Below are positions 11,412-22,979 of a stretch of 64,000 bases of DNA, piece after piece. The stretch's first letter is position 1; each line of letters opens with the position of its first letter. This stretch comes from Trichobilharzia szidati. Its lineage: Eukaryota > Platyhelminthes > Trematoda > Strigeidida > Schistosomatidae. Position numbers and translations under genes: made by a program. Under the pieces are notes generated by a model. It saw only the letters and a program-made list of their open reading frames with translations. It was not told the origin of the DNA and made no database searches. The stretch covers positions 121,091,329-121,155,328 of the forward strand of contig OX235271.1 of the NCBI GenBank assembly GCA_944472155.2, in the 5' to 3' direction.

Positions 11412-12879
11412 CCACTTTCTTAGCAGTAACATTATCTCGTTCTTTACACCAGTTATGTTTTTTCTCATGATGCTCTCTCAATTTTGTATGAATCTATTCA
11501 TCAGCTAATGATGCATTTTGGTAGCATCCACTTGTCTGCCTCAATTAACTTAGACCCTTCTTGTATGTCATCCAGTTTCCCTTCATAAACCATTCTGTTA
11601 TACGTGAAAATGAAATTGACATAAGGTTTGTGTGTCCAGATCAAGTTCAGATTTAATGATTTGAAGAAATTTGGGCACTATGTTCATTTTCATTAAAAAC
11701 TTGTATTTCCCACTGTATGAAGAACAAATCGCCTTACTATAGTAACAGTAAACTAGAATTCTCAAAATCTGATCTTATATATGGTAACTCTATAGCAGTT
11801 TTTCTGAATGAAGTAATTTTACGTTGTCAAGTTATTAAATAAAATAAAAATAACAAACGTGCAGATTGTTACATGTGAAATATCGAAACAGCATGTGTTC
11901 ATGTCACGAAAAATGCTTACCACATTTTTATTGACTGTATTACTTCGTAGTTGAGGGGTATTAGACCCTGGTCAAATTCGGTCCGGATCCGTCTTTCTAT
12001 CAGCCAACATATCAAAAGAGACCGACAATTTAGGTTCAGTAAAATCAATCAGTCTATGGGAAATTTAAATAATTATTTCAACTTTAACTTTGTGCAGTGT
12101 TTTTGACATGAGACTTTCTTTTTGAATTTTAAAATTTTGCTGAATGATTTCAGTATTATTGTATTCAGTCTTGTGGCCTGATATTATGGCGTGTAAATAT
12201 ACGACCGAAGGTTCTTCAGTTTCTGTTGAGTATGTTTTCAGCCAAGTAGAAGCTCTAAGGTTTTACCATATATGTAACGTTGGGTTTTCCAGGCGGTTGA
12301 CTTAGGAAATACATCGGAGACGCGGACATCTTTTTACGGACAACCTTTAGCTTTTTACACAAACTTGAATGTGGAATTTTACGAAGCCAGGTGTCTGATT
12401 GGAAAACGTTAAATTCCTTGTTAATTTTCAAAACATATGACTTATATAAAGGCTTAAGAACCAAGAAAATTTTCGTGAAAATAATGAATATTTTAAAATA
12501 CGCTGTCTTCTTGAAAATGACGTTATATCTCTAATGGCTGGACTAATGTGGCATGTTTTACAGCTATTACTCTGTTTTGATTTGATTAAACTACATTAGG
12601 AAAAGTAATTATAAAGGAAGTCATTCTCGATACAGATGGGTCACAGATGATAACTAGTTACCGTTTCCACATTTTGTGGAAATCTACCCTTTGGATTTGT
12701 GGTATAGTTACAAATGTGGGGAACACGATGTTGAAATATGGTTACTTTTTAGAGTTTTGGGTAGTGATAATCAACTAAAAGAAATTCCACCATCAAAAAT
12801 TCAAAACAAAGTTTTATTTCAAATACTCCAACTGCACATAAGAAAGCGGCTCTTCTTCTTATCTTTGAAATGACAAGTT
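11412..12879. other. No gene recognised
   Basis: AT-rich sequence with short open frames only. A 69-codon minus frame at 12464-12255 (FNVFQSDTWLRKIPHSSL in its middle) is lysine-rich and matches nothing I know. I see no splice or domain support for it. Confidence 0.5.
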
Positions 12880-14274
12880 CATGTTACCAAAGAGTTAGTA
12901 AAACTGCTGAAGCCAATGAGAAGGTAAGTCTTTTCCTCTTCGTCTGGTTCTAGATATATCTAATTTCACATACCATAGAGTGGCAAAGTGGCTATTCGGA
13001 CTCTTGCAATCTTTACACAAAAAGTGGTACATCATAATGTTAAAGACATCTTCGAATTCACTTCTGATTGGCATTATGTAAATGTAAGTGAGAAGCATAT
13101 GTTATCCTTAGATGTTGAATTACTGTTCACTAATATGCCGTTTATGGAGAGTATGGAATTCGTATGTCAGCGGGTAATAGTAAAGTAGATTAATGTCGGG
13201 ATTCCGGTTATTAGTTTGAAAGAGCTGCTTCTAAGATGCACTATTAGTGTACACTTCAAGTACAACAGCATCTACTTTATATAGGTCGGTGGTATTTCTA
13301 TGGATTCTCCATTAGGCCCAATTCCGACAGATTTCTGTTTTGCTAATTTTCAGAATGGTCCTTTTAAACAACTAATAGATGAAGTGTTTTCTTATAATCG
13401 TTATATTGATGATGCATATATTACTCGTGATCAGAAAGTAGACTAGAACAACATACTTGTGAAATTTAATGATATGCATGCATCATTCATATTCACATGA
13501 TAGTAAGTTAAACTTTCTTGATCTTCAATCCAGCAGATGTGATGTTTATTGACAAACCATATCTCTAGTACAATGAACTCATCCGATACAAAATTATTTT
13601 GGTCAGATATTTCATGAATAAAGCAAGAAAGGAGACACAACAGCACTGTGTACCGTAGAGTGAAACTGATCATGGTTAAGAAAGAGTTGTTCCTGAAGCT
13701 TGGATTCAGTGAATAGGTGGCTGATGAAGTTCTTTACCTAAGATTATCTAAAGCGATAAGATGGACTTATACTGCTGCCAATCATTATGATTTCTCAAAT
13801 GAAAGATAAGCTATCTATCTGTGCCACTTCCATATGGATACACAAATTTAGCTACTGCTGTGGAGAAAGCTGTATGGAGCAAACGACTAGACACCTTAAG
13901 AGCTACATTACTGAACAGCCTCCTTTGTGGTTCGGAAAATGCTAAATAAAATCTGTTGGAAGCCCTCTTTTGTCTCATTTAATTGATAACGGTCACCAAA
14001 TAGATAGAAGGAGTGCTTTAAGTCTATCTGTTACATTCCATCAAACGGAATCTGAACTCGTCTTTTACACATAGCTGAATGTATGAGGATTCAAGAGAAC
14101 AGTAGTGGTCTTCATATATAAAGGATATTTGCTCTACCTTTGTCTGTCCTCTGGCCTAAGTAAATCTAATAAACTGATGAAAACTTACCACTCTTTCTTA
14201 TTTTTCATTTCTTTCGTACTTTTATGACATTTATTTATACTTTTCAAGTATTGGTTTTGTAAGGATTTTGTTTG
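12880..14274 (+). pseudogene. PLE-2 polyprotein relic (RT plus GIY-YIG)
   Basis: This copy belongs to the same family as PLE-5 (18740-20578). Recognisable blocks, each in a different frame, are: the RT entry near 12990-13190 (SEKHMLSLDVELLFTNMPFM); ISMDSPLGPIPTDFCFANFQ near 13300; the catalytic box RYIDDAYITRD at about 13400; and the endonuclease cysteines FSYCCGESCMEQTTRHLK near 13850, where the usual YIGRT is altered. The coding end is near 14110. Stops and frame changes throughout mark it as dead. The 3' tail starts at about 14115 and continues past a SINE to about 14730. Confidence 0.85.
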
Positions 14275-14430
14275 ATTGGATGGAGGATTTCATCATGAGC
14301 TGACATCAGTTAGAGAACCACTGGAAAACCTGGGAGTACTGGACAGCTGTTTCGTCCTAGTCTGGAACTCTTCAGAAGTATGCACTTACCGGGATTTGAA
14401 CCCATGACCTTCTGGTTACATTTTGACCCA
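14275..14430 (-). repeat. SINE with near-complete hammerhead, inserted in PLE-2 tail
   Basis: On the minus strand a partial tRNA-like head has a B-box-like GGTTCAAATCC. It is followed by core box CTGAAGA, a stem II of GTTC with GGAC, CGAAAC, stem III AGCT and cleavage triplet GTC. All conserved core positions are present, since position 7 of CTGANGA is free. It splits the PLE-2 tail, which matches PLE-5 tail sequence on both sides. Confidence 0.8.
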
Positions 14431-14730
14431 ATTTATTTATTGAATTGTTTACATTGTCATGCTTTCTTGAATATTCTTATCTCCCCCTGCATCAACTGCT
14501 CATACTTTTGCTATCATTGATCTTATCATTATTATTTCTATTATAATTCTTGTTAGTCACTGACATACTTACAGTATTGATCACTTATTTTTTCCATCCA
14601 CAAATTCACCGTCATCGGTTAAATATTTTCATACATAAAGCTGTGTAACTTAGCTCAAAGTTTGTGGATCTAATTGAAAACAATATTGCTTGCTTATATT
14701 GTCTTGTTCTAATCTTAATAATTGGAATAT
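14431..14730 (+). mobile_element. PLE-2 3' tail, distal part
   Basis: Similar to the reverse complement of 19025-18740, the PLE-5 tail. It shares the ATCCACAAATTCACCGTCAT stretch (about 14595) and the GGATCTAATTGAAAACAATA stretch (about 14665). In PLE-5 the second stretch begins CTGAAGAAGATC, a hammerhead-like core that is lost here. Confidence 0.75.
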
Positions 14731-15689
14731 TGAATAATAATGATAAACTAAAAATCTTAGAGAAGTTAAATTTTGGATAATTTTATTCACCAAGATGGAA
14801 TTGGAACTGCATATTATAAACTCCATAATCATTGATTTCGACACTCTGGGAAACCTAAACAGGAGGTTGAAATCAGTTGTCATTAAGTCGACGCATATCA
14901 AGCTTTCCTAAAAACCCTACAGCTTTTTTCTGTATTACGTATACAGTAGATAGAATATAAAACTATTATTTGTTGTCTATACGTCTTGATGGATCAAAGC
15001 CCACAGCGCTATCAGTTAATCTACCTCTAACTCGCATTGTATACCGAATAACAGTTGATAATCGCTGGCTTTATAACATGCTAGTGGTAGTTTGAATTTA
15101 CAATTTAAACTACATGTAAATCTCATCTACTTTTCAATTCCCATAGATATATTTCACAGTCATACTGTAAGGGTACTTCCTGCTGCTTAGTATACTTGGC
15201 TCTCAATAAAGTACTAACTTTCTAGTCTGGGTCATATTCATTGTAAGGTAGTGAGAAGAAACGATTCCTTAGTATTTCTGGAGACGGTTTTTAGGATACC
15301 GAGGTAGCAAGATAGATAGCTTATTTTTTCAGCGTATCTTACCGTTACAAACAGACCAAAACATGGACGAGTAAACGTTTTATTGACAAAGTGAATAACC
15401 TATTTGCCTAAAAGTAACAAATCATTATGGATGAAACAGAAACTGTATTGATGTATGTTTATGAAATTATGAAATTTGGTTATACTTATTGAATGACCTA
15501 TATAAAGAAGATCAGTGTAGGTGGATCATTTTAACAGAGTGTGTTCCAGTTTTTTGTGAACATCTTATTAGTGAATAAAATTAATAAAGTGGTACATACT
15601 ATCTAACGACGTGCAGTGTGTATTCGAAATGATATATTTTTGAGTTCGTGGAGTGAGATAAAATCACTTCTATTTGATGGTCTTCTATC
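14731..15689. other. No gene recognised
   Basis: AT-rich sequence. Short frames on both strands lack any recognisable motif. It lies between the PLE-2 tail and the distal boundary of the PLE-3 tail homology at about 15690. Confidence 0.5.
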
Positions 15690-17990
15690 CTAAAAAGACT
15701 GAATTGAACACCAACATTACAAAGTAAATGACCATGAATGACAACGAGTATATGGTAATAAATTCTCCTGAGTCATGTTCATACCAAGTTCTATTCGTAT
15801 TCATTATAAACTTCAGATGTTAGAGTGATCATGTCAAGGTCGGGGTAGAGAGAAAGGGGTTTTTGTGCTTGAATTTTATGTGCTTGTATGTGTGTCAGTG
15901 TGTAAGTTAACCACTACGTTTAAATAAGAAAAAATAATGTTAGTTAATGCAAGTGTAATGACAAGGGGTAGGAGAATTTCTATGTACAGGATGGAGGGCC
16001 ATACCAAAAAGGTCGATGTAATGAGGTATCTATGAATTTGCTAACTCCACAGCAGGCCAGGACAGTAATGGTGGTTGGACCTACTTCTTCTACACGCAGA
16101 GCATCGGTTGTCTCAGGCGAATCGCGATAGCCTCTGCTGTTTGGAGTATGCGGTACCTGGATGTTTTTGGCAATTTGTTTGGTACCCGATAGATGGTGGA
16201 GAAGGACTCTTCAATATTGGCTTTGTAGCCGGTTTGGATCAGGTGTTCTAATATCGAGCTATCGATGCTTCTAAATACACCTTTATTTAACCACACAGGT
16301 AGATGTTTCCGAGCGCGAAAAAATCTAGTTCTTAGATCAAAGGCCAATATAACTCGCTCCACAAGCGCAGTTGAATTGGTAGATACAATTAGAAGTGGCT
16401 AGTCTAGGTACTTTATCTATCAAATGAGGAATCACCATCGGTCGTGTAGAAAATAAAACTTGTAGTTTGCTAGCTTTAAAAGTTCTTTGAACCGATCTTT
16501 TTAACTTCTTCGTAATTATTCCGCTAGGTATATCACCCTTGAATTGCAGTCGTGTGTATAAAGGCTTCTTGTTTACGGACAGTAAGTAATCCTCTTCAAC
16601 TTTCCTAGTCATATGTTTCCTGATGAATTTGTCTGGATATCTATTTCCGATCAAGGTATCATATACAATCATTAGTTTATCTTCAACTACCTCTTCTGAG
16701 CATACAGCTCTAACCTCGTGACTGAGGGTCCTTACTAAATTTCTTTTGTACTATGAAAATGTTTGTATTGTCTTGTCCATGTGCTTTTCCAATGCAAATT
16801 TCTCTTTATAATACCATCTGGTTTTATTGTGAGGAAGACACCTAGGAAGGTAATTTTAGGTAATTCTATTTTCGGATTTCTCTTCGCACGTGAATTTCAT
16901 AGCAGAATGTACTGTATTGAATTGAGTTATTATTGTGTTCCTATCCGAATCATTATCACAAAGCATATACCGGTTATAAAATGAGAATTTTCTGATGAGG
17001 TTGTTCAAAGGACCATTCTCTAGTTTGCTTAGAAAGAAATGTGCCAACAGGGACCCAATGGGGAGCCTATCGCCAATCCGTTCACTTGTCTGTAAAGTGT
17101 GCCATCGAATTTCAAATTTACATTCATGTTTCACCTTAATAACAATTCTTTTAGAATTTCCGTAGGAATTCCAATATTTATCGACTTATTATACACTTGT
17201 TCGCATATGCAACTAACCGTTTCTACTAGAGGTGTATTTGTGAATAAAGATGTTATGTCCAAAGATATCACAGTTTCATTGTTGATATTAATTTCACTGA
17301 TTTTGTCTACGAATTCAAATACATCTTAGACACTATGTTTCACTATCTGCTCATGCAAAGGTTTGAGAATATTCACTAACCATCTGGTTAGATCAAGGTA
17401 GGGCGAATTTTGCATATCAAGTATTGGTCTTAATGGTACTCCTGGTTTATGCATTTTAGGTGGGCCATACAATCTTGGCGTGTACGTGCCCGTTGGCCTG
17501 ATTTCTTCATATAAACTTTCGGAAAATACCTGTTCCTCCTTCAGTTTCTTCAAACGTCTGGTTAACGCATTCTCTGTTTTTTTATTGAAATCTTTCTTCT
17601 CATCAAGTTTTTTGAAACTTCTGTGTGTCTTTCAATATATCATTCATTTTTTTCGATACAGTCACTTCTGTCGAGGAGATCTATTCCTGATCTTTTATCT
17701 GGCTTTGTTATTATCAGTCTTTCGCCATTTATCAGTTTCTTCAGTTCTTCTCTGTGCTCCTTGGTCAAGAAACGTTCACTGTCGCATTTCATGTTCTTCT
17801 ACTCATAACAACAATTTACTAGACTGGATTTGAAGCGTTCTAGTTCCAGGATGGATGATGGAACTAGATCCCTTGTCTGACTAAATATGTTTTCATATTC
17901 AGTGTCAGCATCTAAGTGATTGACTCGTTTCCGTCTATCGCAGAAGTCTAAGACCAAGAGAAAGTACTTCAAGTTACACCTTATTCAACT
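15690..17990 (-). pseudogene. PLE-3 (RT plus GIY-YIG) with 3' tail, broken
   Basis: The minus-strand coding runs from about 17990 to 16090. The N-terminal part reads RDLVPSSILELERFKSSLV near 17870, then EHREELKKLINGERLIITKP near 17760. The RT entry is GTYTPRLYGPPKMHKPGVPL near 17490. After a stop at about 17328 comes NGLAIGSPLGP near 17060. The catalytic region reads FSFYNRYMLCDNDSD near 16965, where sister copies have RYxDDTFI before CD, so the catalytic aspartates are deleted. The GIY-YIG part reads CIYQFNCACGASYIG near 16360, then shifts frame. The final segment runs to LRQPMLCV at 16090. The tail 16085-15690 matches 29935-30310 on the plus strand. Confidence 0.85.
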
Positions 17991-18019
17991 AAGCAATAAT
18001 AAAATTGTGGGCGTACCTT

Positions 18020-18294
18020 TTAGAATCTGCCGAAAAATTTACTAACTTCTGGCTCGCCTTCAAGTCGTTTCATAAGTTCTATCTGCTTCTTCTGTGCTCT
18101 TCGTCCAATAACTTGAGTAACGTATTCCATAAAAGGCGTTCCAAGATCTTCTAGCAGTTCATCTACTGCATATTCCCTGCGGGTGATATTCATTTCATTC
18201 TCTTGCATATATGTAGATAAAGAGTCTATTTGGTTTAATGCATGTCGTTTCAGTGTCTTTTTGTTGGGATGAACTTGTGGAGTTCCAAAAATAT
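18020..18294 (-). CDS. Unassigned open frame, possible exon or PLE-3 5' coding
   Basis: The minus frame is open from just after a stop at about 18296 to a stop at 18020. It contains GTPQVHPNKKTLKRHALNQI, a methionine at 18208 (MQENEMNITRREYAVDELLE) and a charged end EGEPEVSKFFGRF. It is acidic and lysine/arginine-rich and looks partly helical. It lies immediately upstream, in the same direction, of PLE-3 coding, so it could be that element's N-terminal segment. A real exon whose 3' side was invaded is also possible. I do not recognise a family. Confidence 0.3.
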
Positions 18295-18299
18295 CAAAT

Positions 18300-18739
18300 T
18301 ATACGTTCATTGTAAAATATTAAAAATAATGAATTCATTGCACATCATGTTTGTTAGTTTAGATTGAATAAGGACACGATCTGGTTCATCGCGCAGTACG
18401 AACGACACAACTTCCCTCTCCAGTTTCTTGCTTTCCACTATTACTAATCATCTCTGGCTCGTACCTGATCTGTACATCCACATTCGGATCCTTTGCTTCA
18501 GTCTCCTTTTCTATCCGTAAGTACCCTCGGGCTAAGTATAAGACTTGGGCACAGTGGTAGAGTATAACTCCATAATGGGGTTACCCTCAGGCTGTTGGCA
18601 TACTCTTACTTGGAGTGAGCAACTGCATACCAAAAAGAGGACTACTTCATCACTACAATTCTGTACGTCTTTACTTGTGTATTTTAGGGACAATTATAAC
18701 TCACCAATTAACTGCGTTTTATATCTTTAAATATTCCTA
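18300..18739. other. No gene; PLE-4 tail-end motif
   Basis: 18533-18583 contains CTTGGGCACAGTGGTAGAG and CTCCATAATGG. This is the reverse complement of the terminal block of the PLE-4 tails at 22625-22675 and 27615-27665. The rest is unassigned. Confidence 0.5.
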
Positions 18740-19150
18740 TTTTTAATATTAGAACAAGACATATAAGCGAACAATATTGTTTTCAATTAGATCTTCTTCA
18801 GGCTTTACTCTAATTTACATAGATTTATATATAAAAAATTTTAACCAATGACGGTGATTTTGTGGATCAAATAATAATAATAATAATGTGGTAAATGTTT
18901 TGAACGTAGTTAATAACGATGATTATAATTATAACAAAATATTGATAATAAGGTTTATGCAGGTGGCGATAAGAATAACAAAGGTAGTAATATATGTATA
19001 TGTAGACAATTCAATAAGTAAATTTGGTCAAATCTTAAAAGTTACGTAATACTAAGGGTGAAGTGGACAGATAATCAGACTTTAAATAAATAACATAAAA
19101 ATACGAAGGAGATGGAAAATAAGAAAGGGTGGGAGGGTTTTGAATAGAAT
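18740..19150 (-). mobile_element. PLE-5 3' tail
   Basis: AT-rich tail after the PLE-5 stop, shared with PLE-2 (14115-14730, plus). It contains a short ATT-type run near 18880. Near 18795-18770 (minus) lies CTGAAGA, then AGATCTAATT, then GAAAAC, a weak hammerhead-like arrangement with a possible 3-bp stem II (GAT with ATT). A related motif occurs at 62550-62525. Confidence 0.75.
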
Positions 19151-20578
19151 TCACCTAGGCCAAGGGAGAGACAAAGGTAGAACAAACTTCTTTTGTATGC
19201 AAAGACTAGGATTGTTCTCTCGAATTCCCATAGCTTCGGCTATGTGTAAAAGACGGATTCGAATTCCGTTCGAAAGGCTCGATGGAATGCGATAGATAAC
19301 TTTGAAGGCACTATTTTTGTCCACTTGGTGACCGCTATCAATCAAATGAGCCAAAATAGAACTTCTTATAGATTTTATTTGACCTTTTCCAAACCATGAA
19401 GGAAGATGCTCATTAATGCGTTTGTTAAGCTGTCTAGTTGTTCGCCCTATATAGCTCTCTCCACAGGAGCAACTAAATTTATAGATACACATAGATGTGG
19501 CACAGCTAGGTAGCTTGTCTTTCACTTGAGCAATCATAATTGGTCGGCTGGAAAATGACAAACAAAGGGTGGCGGCAGTATAAGTCCGTTTTATCGCTCT
19601 CGATAATCTCAGATGTAGGACTTCGCTATCCACGTCCCCATTAAATTGCAATTTCATGAACAGTTGTTTCTTTTCAACTGCTGTCAGTTTCTCTTTATTG
19701 TACTTGGTGTTCATGTTTTTCCTTACAAATCTACTAGGATAACCCATTTGGACCGGCGCATTTCGGATGTATCCTAACTCATTTTGTAGGGAGTCATCTG
19801 TACAGATACGTCTTGCTCTATTCGTGAGGCATCTGACCAAATTGACTTTGTATTGGATTGGTACAAAACTGAGGAAATGTGTATATTGTCCTACAGATGT
19901 AGGTTTTCTATAGACATCTCTCTTGAGTGAACCATCCTCTCTTCTGCTCAATTGGACGTCAAGGAAATGTAGTCTACCATCATGTTCTTCTTCACAAGTG
20001 AAGATGAGCGATGGATGTGCATCATTAAATTTTATTAACATTTCATTCTTGTCAGCTTTCACATCAAGAATAATAAACGTGTCATCACCATAGCGAAAAT
20101 AAGAATCAGCTTTATCTATTACTTGTTTCAATGGACCATTTTCAACCTTAGCAAGAAAGAAATCTGCCAAAATTGACCCCAATGGAGAACCCATGGCAAT
20201 ACCGTCGATTTGTCTGCAGTAAAGGTTGTTGAATGTGAAGTGTACATTCATAGTACATCTTAAAAGCAACTCTTTCAGACTAATAACTGGAATTCCGATG
20301 TCGAACTGTTTTTCTAGTATCTGTTGGCATATGAATTCCACAGTTTCCATAAGTGGTACTTTGGTGAACAGTGATGCTACATCTAAGGATAGCATTTGCT
20401 TCCCATTTACATAGATATCATCTACGTTGGCAATGAATTCAAAAACGTCTTTAACACTATGATTTACTACCATCTTGTGTAACGGTTGGAGGAGTTCACC
20501 TAACGACTTTGCCACTCCATGGTAGGTGGAATTAGACATATCTAGGACTGGGCGAAGAGGAAGTCCTGATTTATATGT
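19151..20578 (-). CDS. PLE-5 reverse transcriptase with GIY-YIG endonuclease, 5' truncated but open
   Basis: The minus frame is open from about 20575 (KSGLPLRPVLD) through a methionine at 20539 to the stop at 19151. That gives 462 codons from the methionine. Residue positions counted from it: GSPLGSILADFF near 118; catalytic box RYGDDTFIILDV near 144; VYRKPT near 208; and an endonuclease with MCIYKFSCSCGESYIGRTTR near 350-370, RINEH near 376 and HLIDSGH near 401. The conserved cysteine pair and YIGRT are intact. The RT lacks its N-terminal third, so the copy is 5' truncated at about 20578. The open frame suggests recent insertion or a recent source element. The methionine is internal to the ancestral protein and is not its true start. 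Confidence 0.85.
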   Translation of the reverse strand, partial: TYKSGLPLRPVLDMSNSTYHGVAKSLGELLQPLHKMVVNHSVKDVFEFIANVDDIYVNGKQMLSLDVASLFTKVPLMETVEFICQQILEKQFDIGIPVISLKELLLRCTMNVHFTFNNLYCRQIDGIAMGSPLGSILADFFLAKVENGPLKQVIDKADSYFRYGDDTFIILDVKADKNEMLIKFNDAHPSLIFTCEEEHDGRLHFLDVQLSRREDGSLKRDVYRKPTSVGQYTHFLSFVPIQYKVNLVRCLTNRARRICTDDSLQNELGYIRNAPVQMGYPSRFVRKNMNTKYNKEKLTAVEKKQLFMKLQFNGDVDSEVLHLRLSRAIKRTYTAATLCLSFSSRPIMIAQVKDKLPSCATSMCIYKFSCSCGESYIGRTTRQLNKRINEHLPSWFGKGQIKSIRSSILAHLIDSGHQVDKNSAFKVIYRIPSSLSNGIRIRLLHIAEAMGIRENNPSLCIQKKFVLPLSLPWPR

Positions 20579-22206
20579 ACATTAATTAGTTTGGACTGAA
20601 TTCCTCTCTACATACATACATGTTTGTATTTGGTTTGCATTTGTCCTTTTTATTCGCCTGCAAACGAGCTTAGCCGTTTAGTCCACAATAATATCACGTT
20701 TTCGACGTTAGTACTAAAATGCATACGCATTTTTAGTAATAGAGCACAGCCATGCTCTAGAATAAGATCTAACAGGAAAGATTAATCACATACTCGGCGT
20801 CAGCAATCACAGTTCATCTTCGATTATAGTAAACAAAGTTTTTATCAGCTTGCATAAATTTTCCAAGATAGATATTGTCATAAAGCGAAATCAGTTAGAG
20901 AATCATGGATAGCTGATTGGGTCCAGTCTATGTGTCTTCACTGATATGCATTCACAAACCTACTGCAGGTTGAAACCAGGAATTTCATTTTACGTGGAGC
21001 ACATATTTTCATTCAACCAACTGGCTGAAATCCAACGTCCATGCCTAGAAAATTCACGATATTTAAGTTACTTACGAATTTGTCAGTTTAGAGATCTTAT
21101 ACTTGTCTTTTAGCAAATTGCCTTCACGCTTAAGACAATACAGCTGTGTACAAAAGTTACTTCGTGTTAACCACGAAAAGTGGATTTTTGTGTTTCCATC
21201 AACATATTTTATTCAAAAAACAATATTTCCAAAAAGTAAATCTCACTGAAATACTATTCAATAGTAGTAATAATAACTGACTATACAGTAAGCAATCATA
21301 TCACAATGCCATTATCCTTTTTTGTGCTAAAATTAATTATTTCTCCATTCGAATTTAGTAGTATTGACTGATTTATTATGGAAATATAATTTGTGTAAAC
21401 TTTCTGTTTTACAGTTATATGATGAACTAAGAAAGATTTAATCAACAGTCTTACATACCAACGACTAACATATTCAGGGCTGGAGAAAAATTCAAAAAAT
21501 ATATCATTTGTATAGTTGGACAGGTTTGTCACTCACTATAATGGTGAATTCCACTGATTATTACATCATGTATGTAATAGACTATAAGCAAGTTGCTTGT
21601 CTATTGGTATTGGACTCAAGATACCGCTACTAATTTTAATTATTATTACTATACTATTATTAGCCTTGTTAATGCCTTGATCAAACTCTACTAGCCAAAG
21701 TTAAACTCATTACCTCGAAAATTAGCTTTAAAATTTTTATTATGTTCAACCTTCCATAGGCCTATCCAAATGAAGTACAATTTGTTTTGCAGAAAGTTGA
21801 TCCTTTTAGGAGAAATGAGATGTACAGAGTGATATTCTTGCTTAATAAAGACGTGATGAAATGATTTAAGAAAGAAGAGTACTCAAATAAGACATTTATT
21901 TAAGTGCTCTACAGTAATATTTACTGATGAAGTTTCTAGCATAATTTATCACTGCTCATAATCATATCTAGATACTCACTCACACAACTTTCTTGCTTCG
22001 TTTATATACATGAGTAAAAGTTGTTTAGACTTTTGAAGTAAAATCAATATAAGACATGCGTGAAACAGAAAAGAAGATAAAGTACATTCGGAAACAATAT
22101 AAGTGTTACTAATAAAATGCAATAGGATGGGAATTAAGACGAGTGTTGTTAGTCAATAAGATGGGAAATAAGATGTTTTTATAGTAAAATAAATAGCTTA
22201 TTATGA
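20579..22206. other. Repeat relics only: decayed SINE and PLE-4 tail
   Basis: A strongly decayed minus-strand SINE lies at about 20880-20995 (hammerhead core lost, tail CAGTTAGAGAATCA). A minus-strand PLE-4 tail relic lies at about 21985-21900 (TTATGAGCA, then TGCTAGAAACTTCATCAG). The rest has no recognised content. Confidence 0.55.
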
Positions 22207-22400
22207 TATTCAATGGTTGGAGGCAATCGGCAGGAAGCCTTGGACCTAGGTTTCGTGCTAGTTGGCACTCGTCAGCGAGGCGTATATGTAACCTGGAAGG
22301 AACTCATGTCCCTTCTGAGATTCGAACCCGCGTCAACCAGTGCTGCAGTCAGAGACGTTACCACTGAGCTATTCGGGCTCATGATTGACCTCCTGTAGGA
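22207..22400 (-). repeat. SINE-B, second tRNA-derived family
   Basis: On the minus strand the head reads GCCCGAATAGCTCAGTGGTA (A box), with B box GGTTCGAATCT about 45 nt later. A body of about 110 nt follows, without a hammerhead, ending at CCATTGAATATC. A plus-strand copy lies at 23465-23655. An apparent 61-codon plus frame across it is antisense to the repeat and not a gene. Confidence 0.75.
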
Positions 22401-22407
22401 CTGTAGT

Positions 22408-22480
22408 GGATACTTTGATTGGACATTAGTAACGAGTGTGATGTGTCTAGTCCTTTCTTTGGTGCAGACTGAATTCTATC
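22408..22480 (+). repeat. Direct repeat, first copy
   Basis: TTTGATTGGACATTAGTAAC, then a GTCTAGTCC block and GCAGACTGAATTCTATC. It is repeated with small differences at 23312-23391 in the same orientation. It may be flanking sequence of a duplicated region or part of a larger repeat that contains SINE-B. Confidence 0.6.
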
Positions 22481-22561
22481 TATTGCATTTGTTGGGTGTA
22501 GACTCGATGAACCAGGCAGGATTCAGTAATCAATCTCTCTCTCCACCTATCTACATTACTT

Positions 22562-22680
22562 TTTAGTCATCAGTAAATATTGCTGTATAACACTGTTTGA
22601 CTTTATCAAAATAAAATTTTATCCATAATGGGATGATACTCTACGGCAGTGCCCAAGTTTTATCCTTATATATTTAAGTC
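22562..22680 (+). mobile_element. PLE-4 3' tail, solo copy
   Basis: Matches 35964-36020 and 27558-27670. It runs from GTCATCAGTAAATATTGCTG through ACTTTATCAAAATAAA and CCATAATGG to CCCAAGTTTTATC. Homology starts at the GTC triplet that is the predicted hammerhead cleavage site in the longer copies. Confidence 0.7.
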
Positions 22681-22979
22681 GTTTTTATTACTCTTTATGC
22701 GTTGACAATACTAGAAAGTAGTCGACTTTGATTAGAAGCCAAATGTTATTCAGTCTCTAACCTTTTATTCGTGTGACTTCTCGAATTTTACCTTGAATTA
22801 CTTACATACATCCCTTATTTCATAGAGCAAAGATATAAAAAGAGAGTTTCCCTTGTGAGCATTACTGATTTCTAAAAGTTAATTTATGTTAACATAAAGG
22901 TAGAAATATTTCAGAATAATTGTAATATTAAGCAAAAGCCAGCAAAATAAAATGTGGGAAAACTACTCGAAAATGATAA

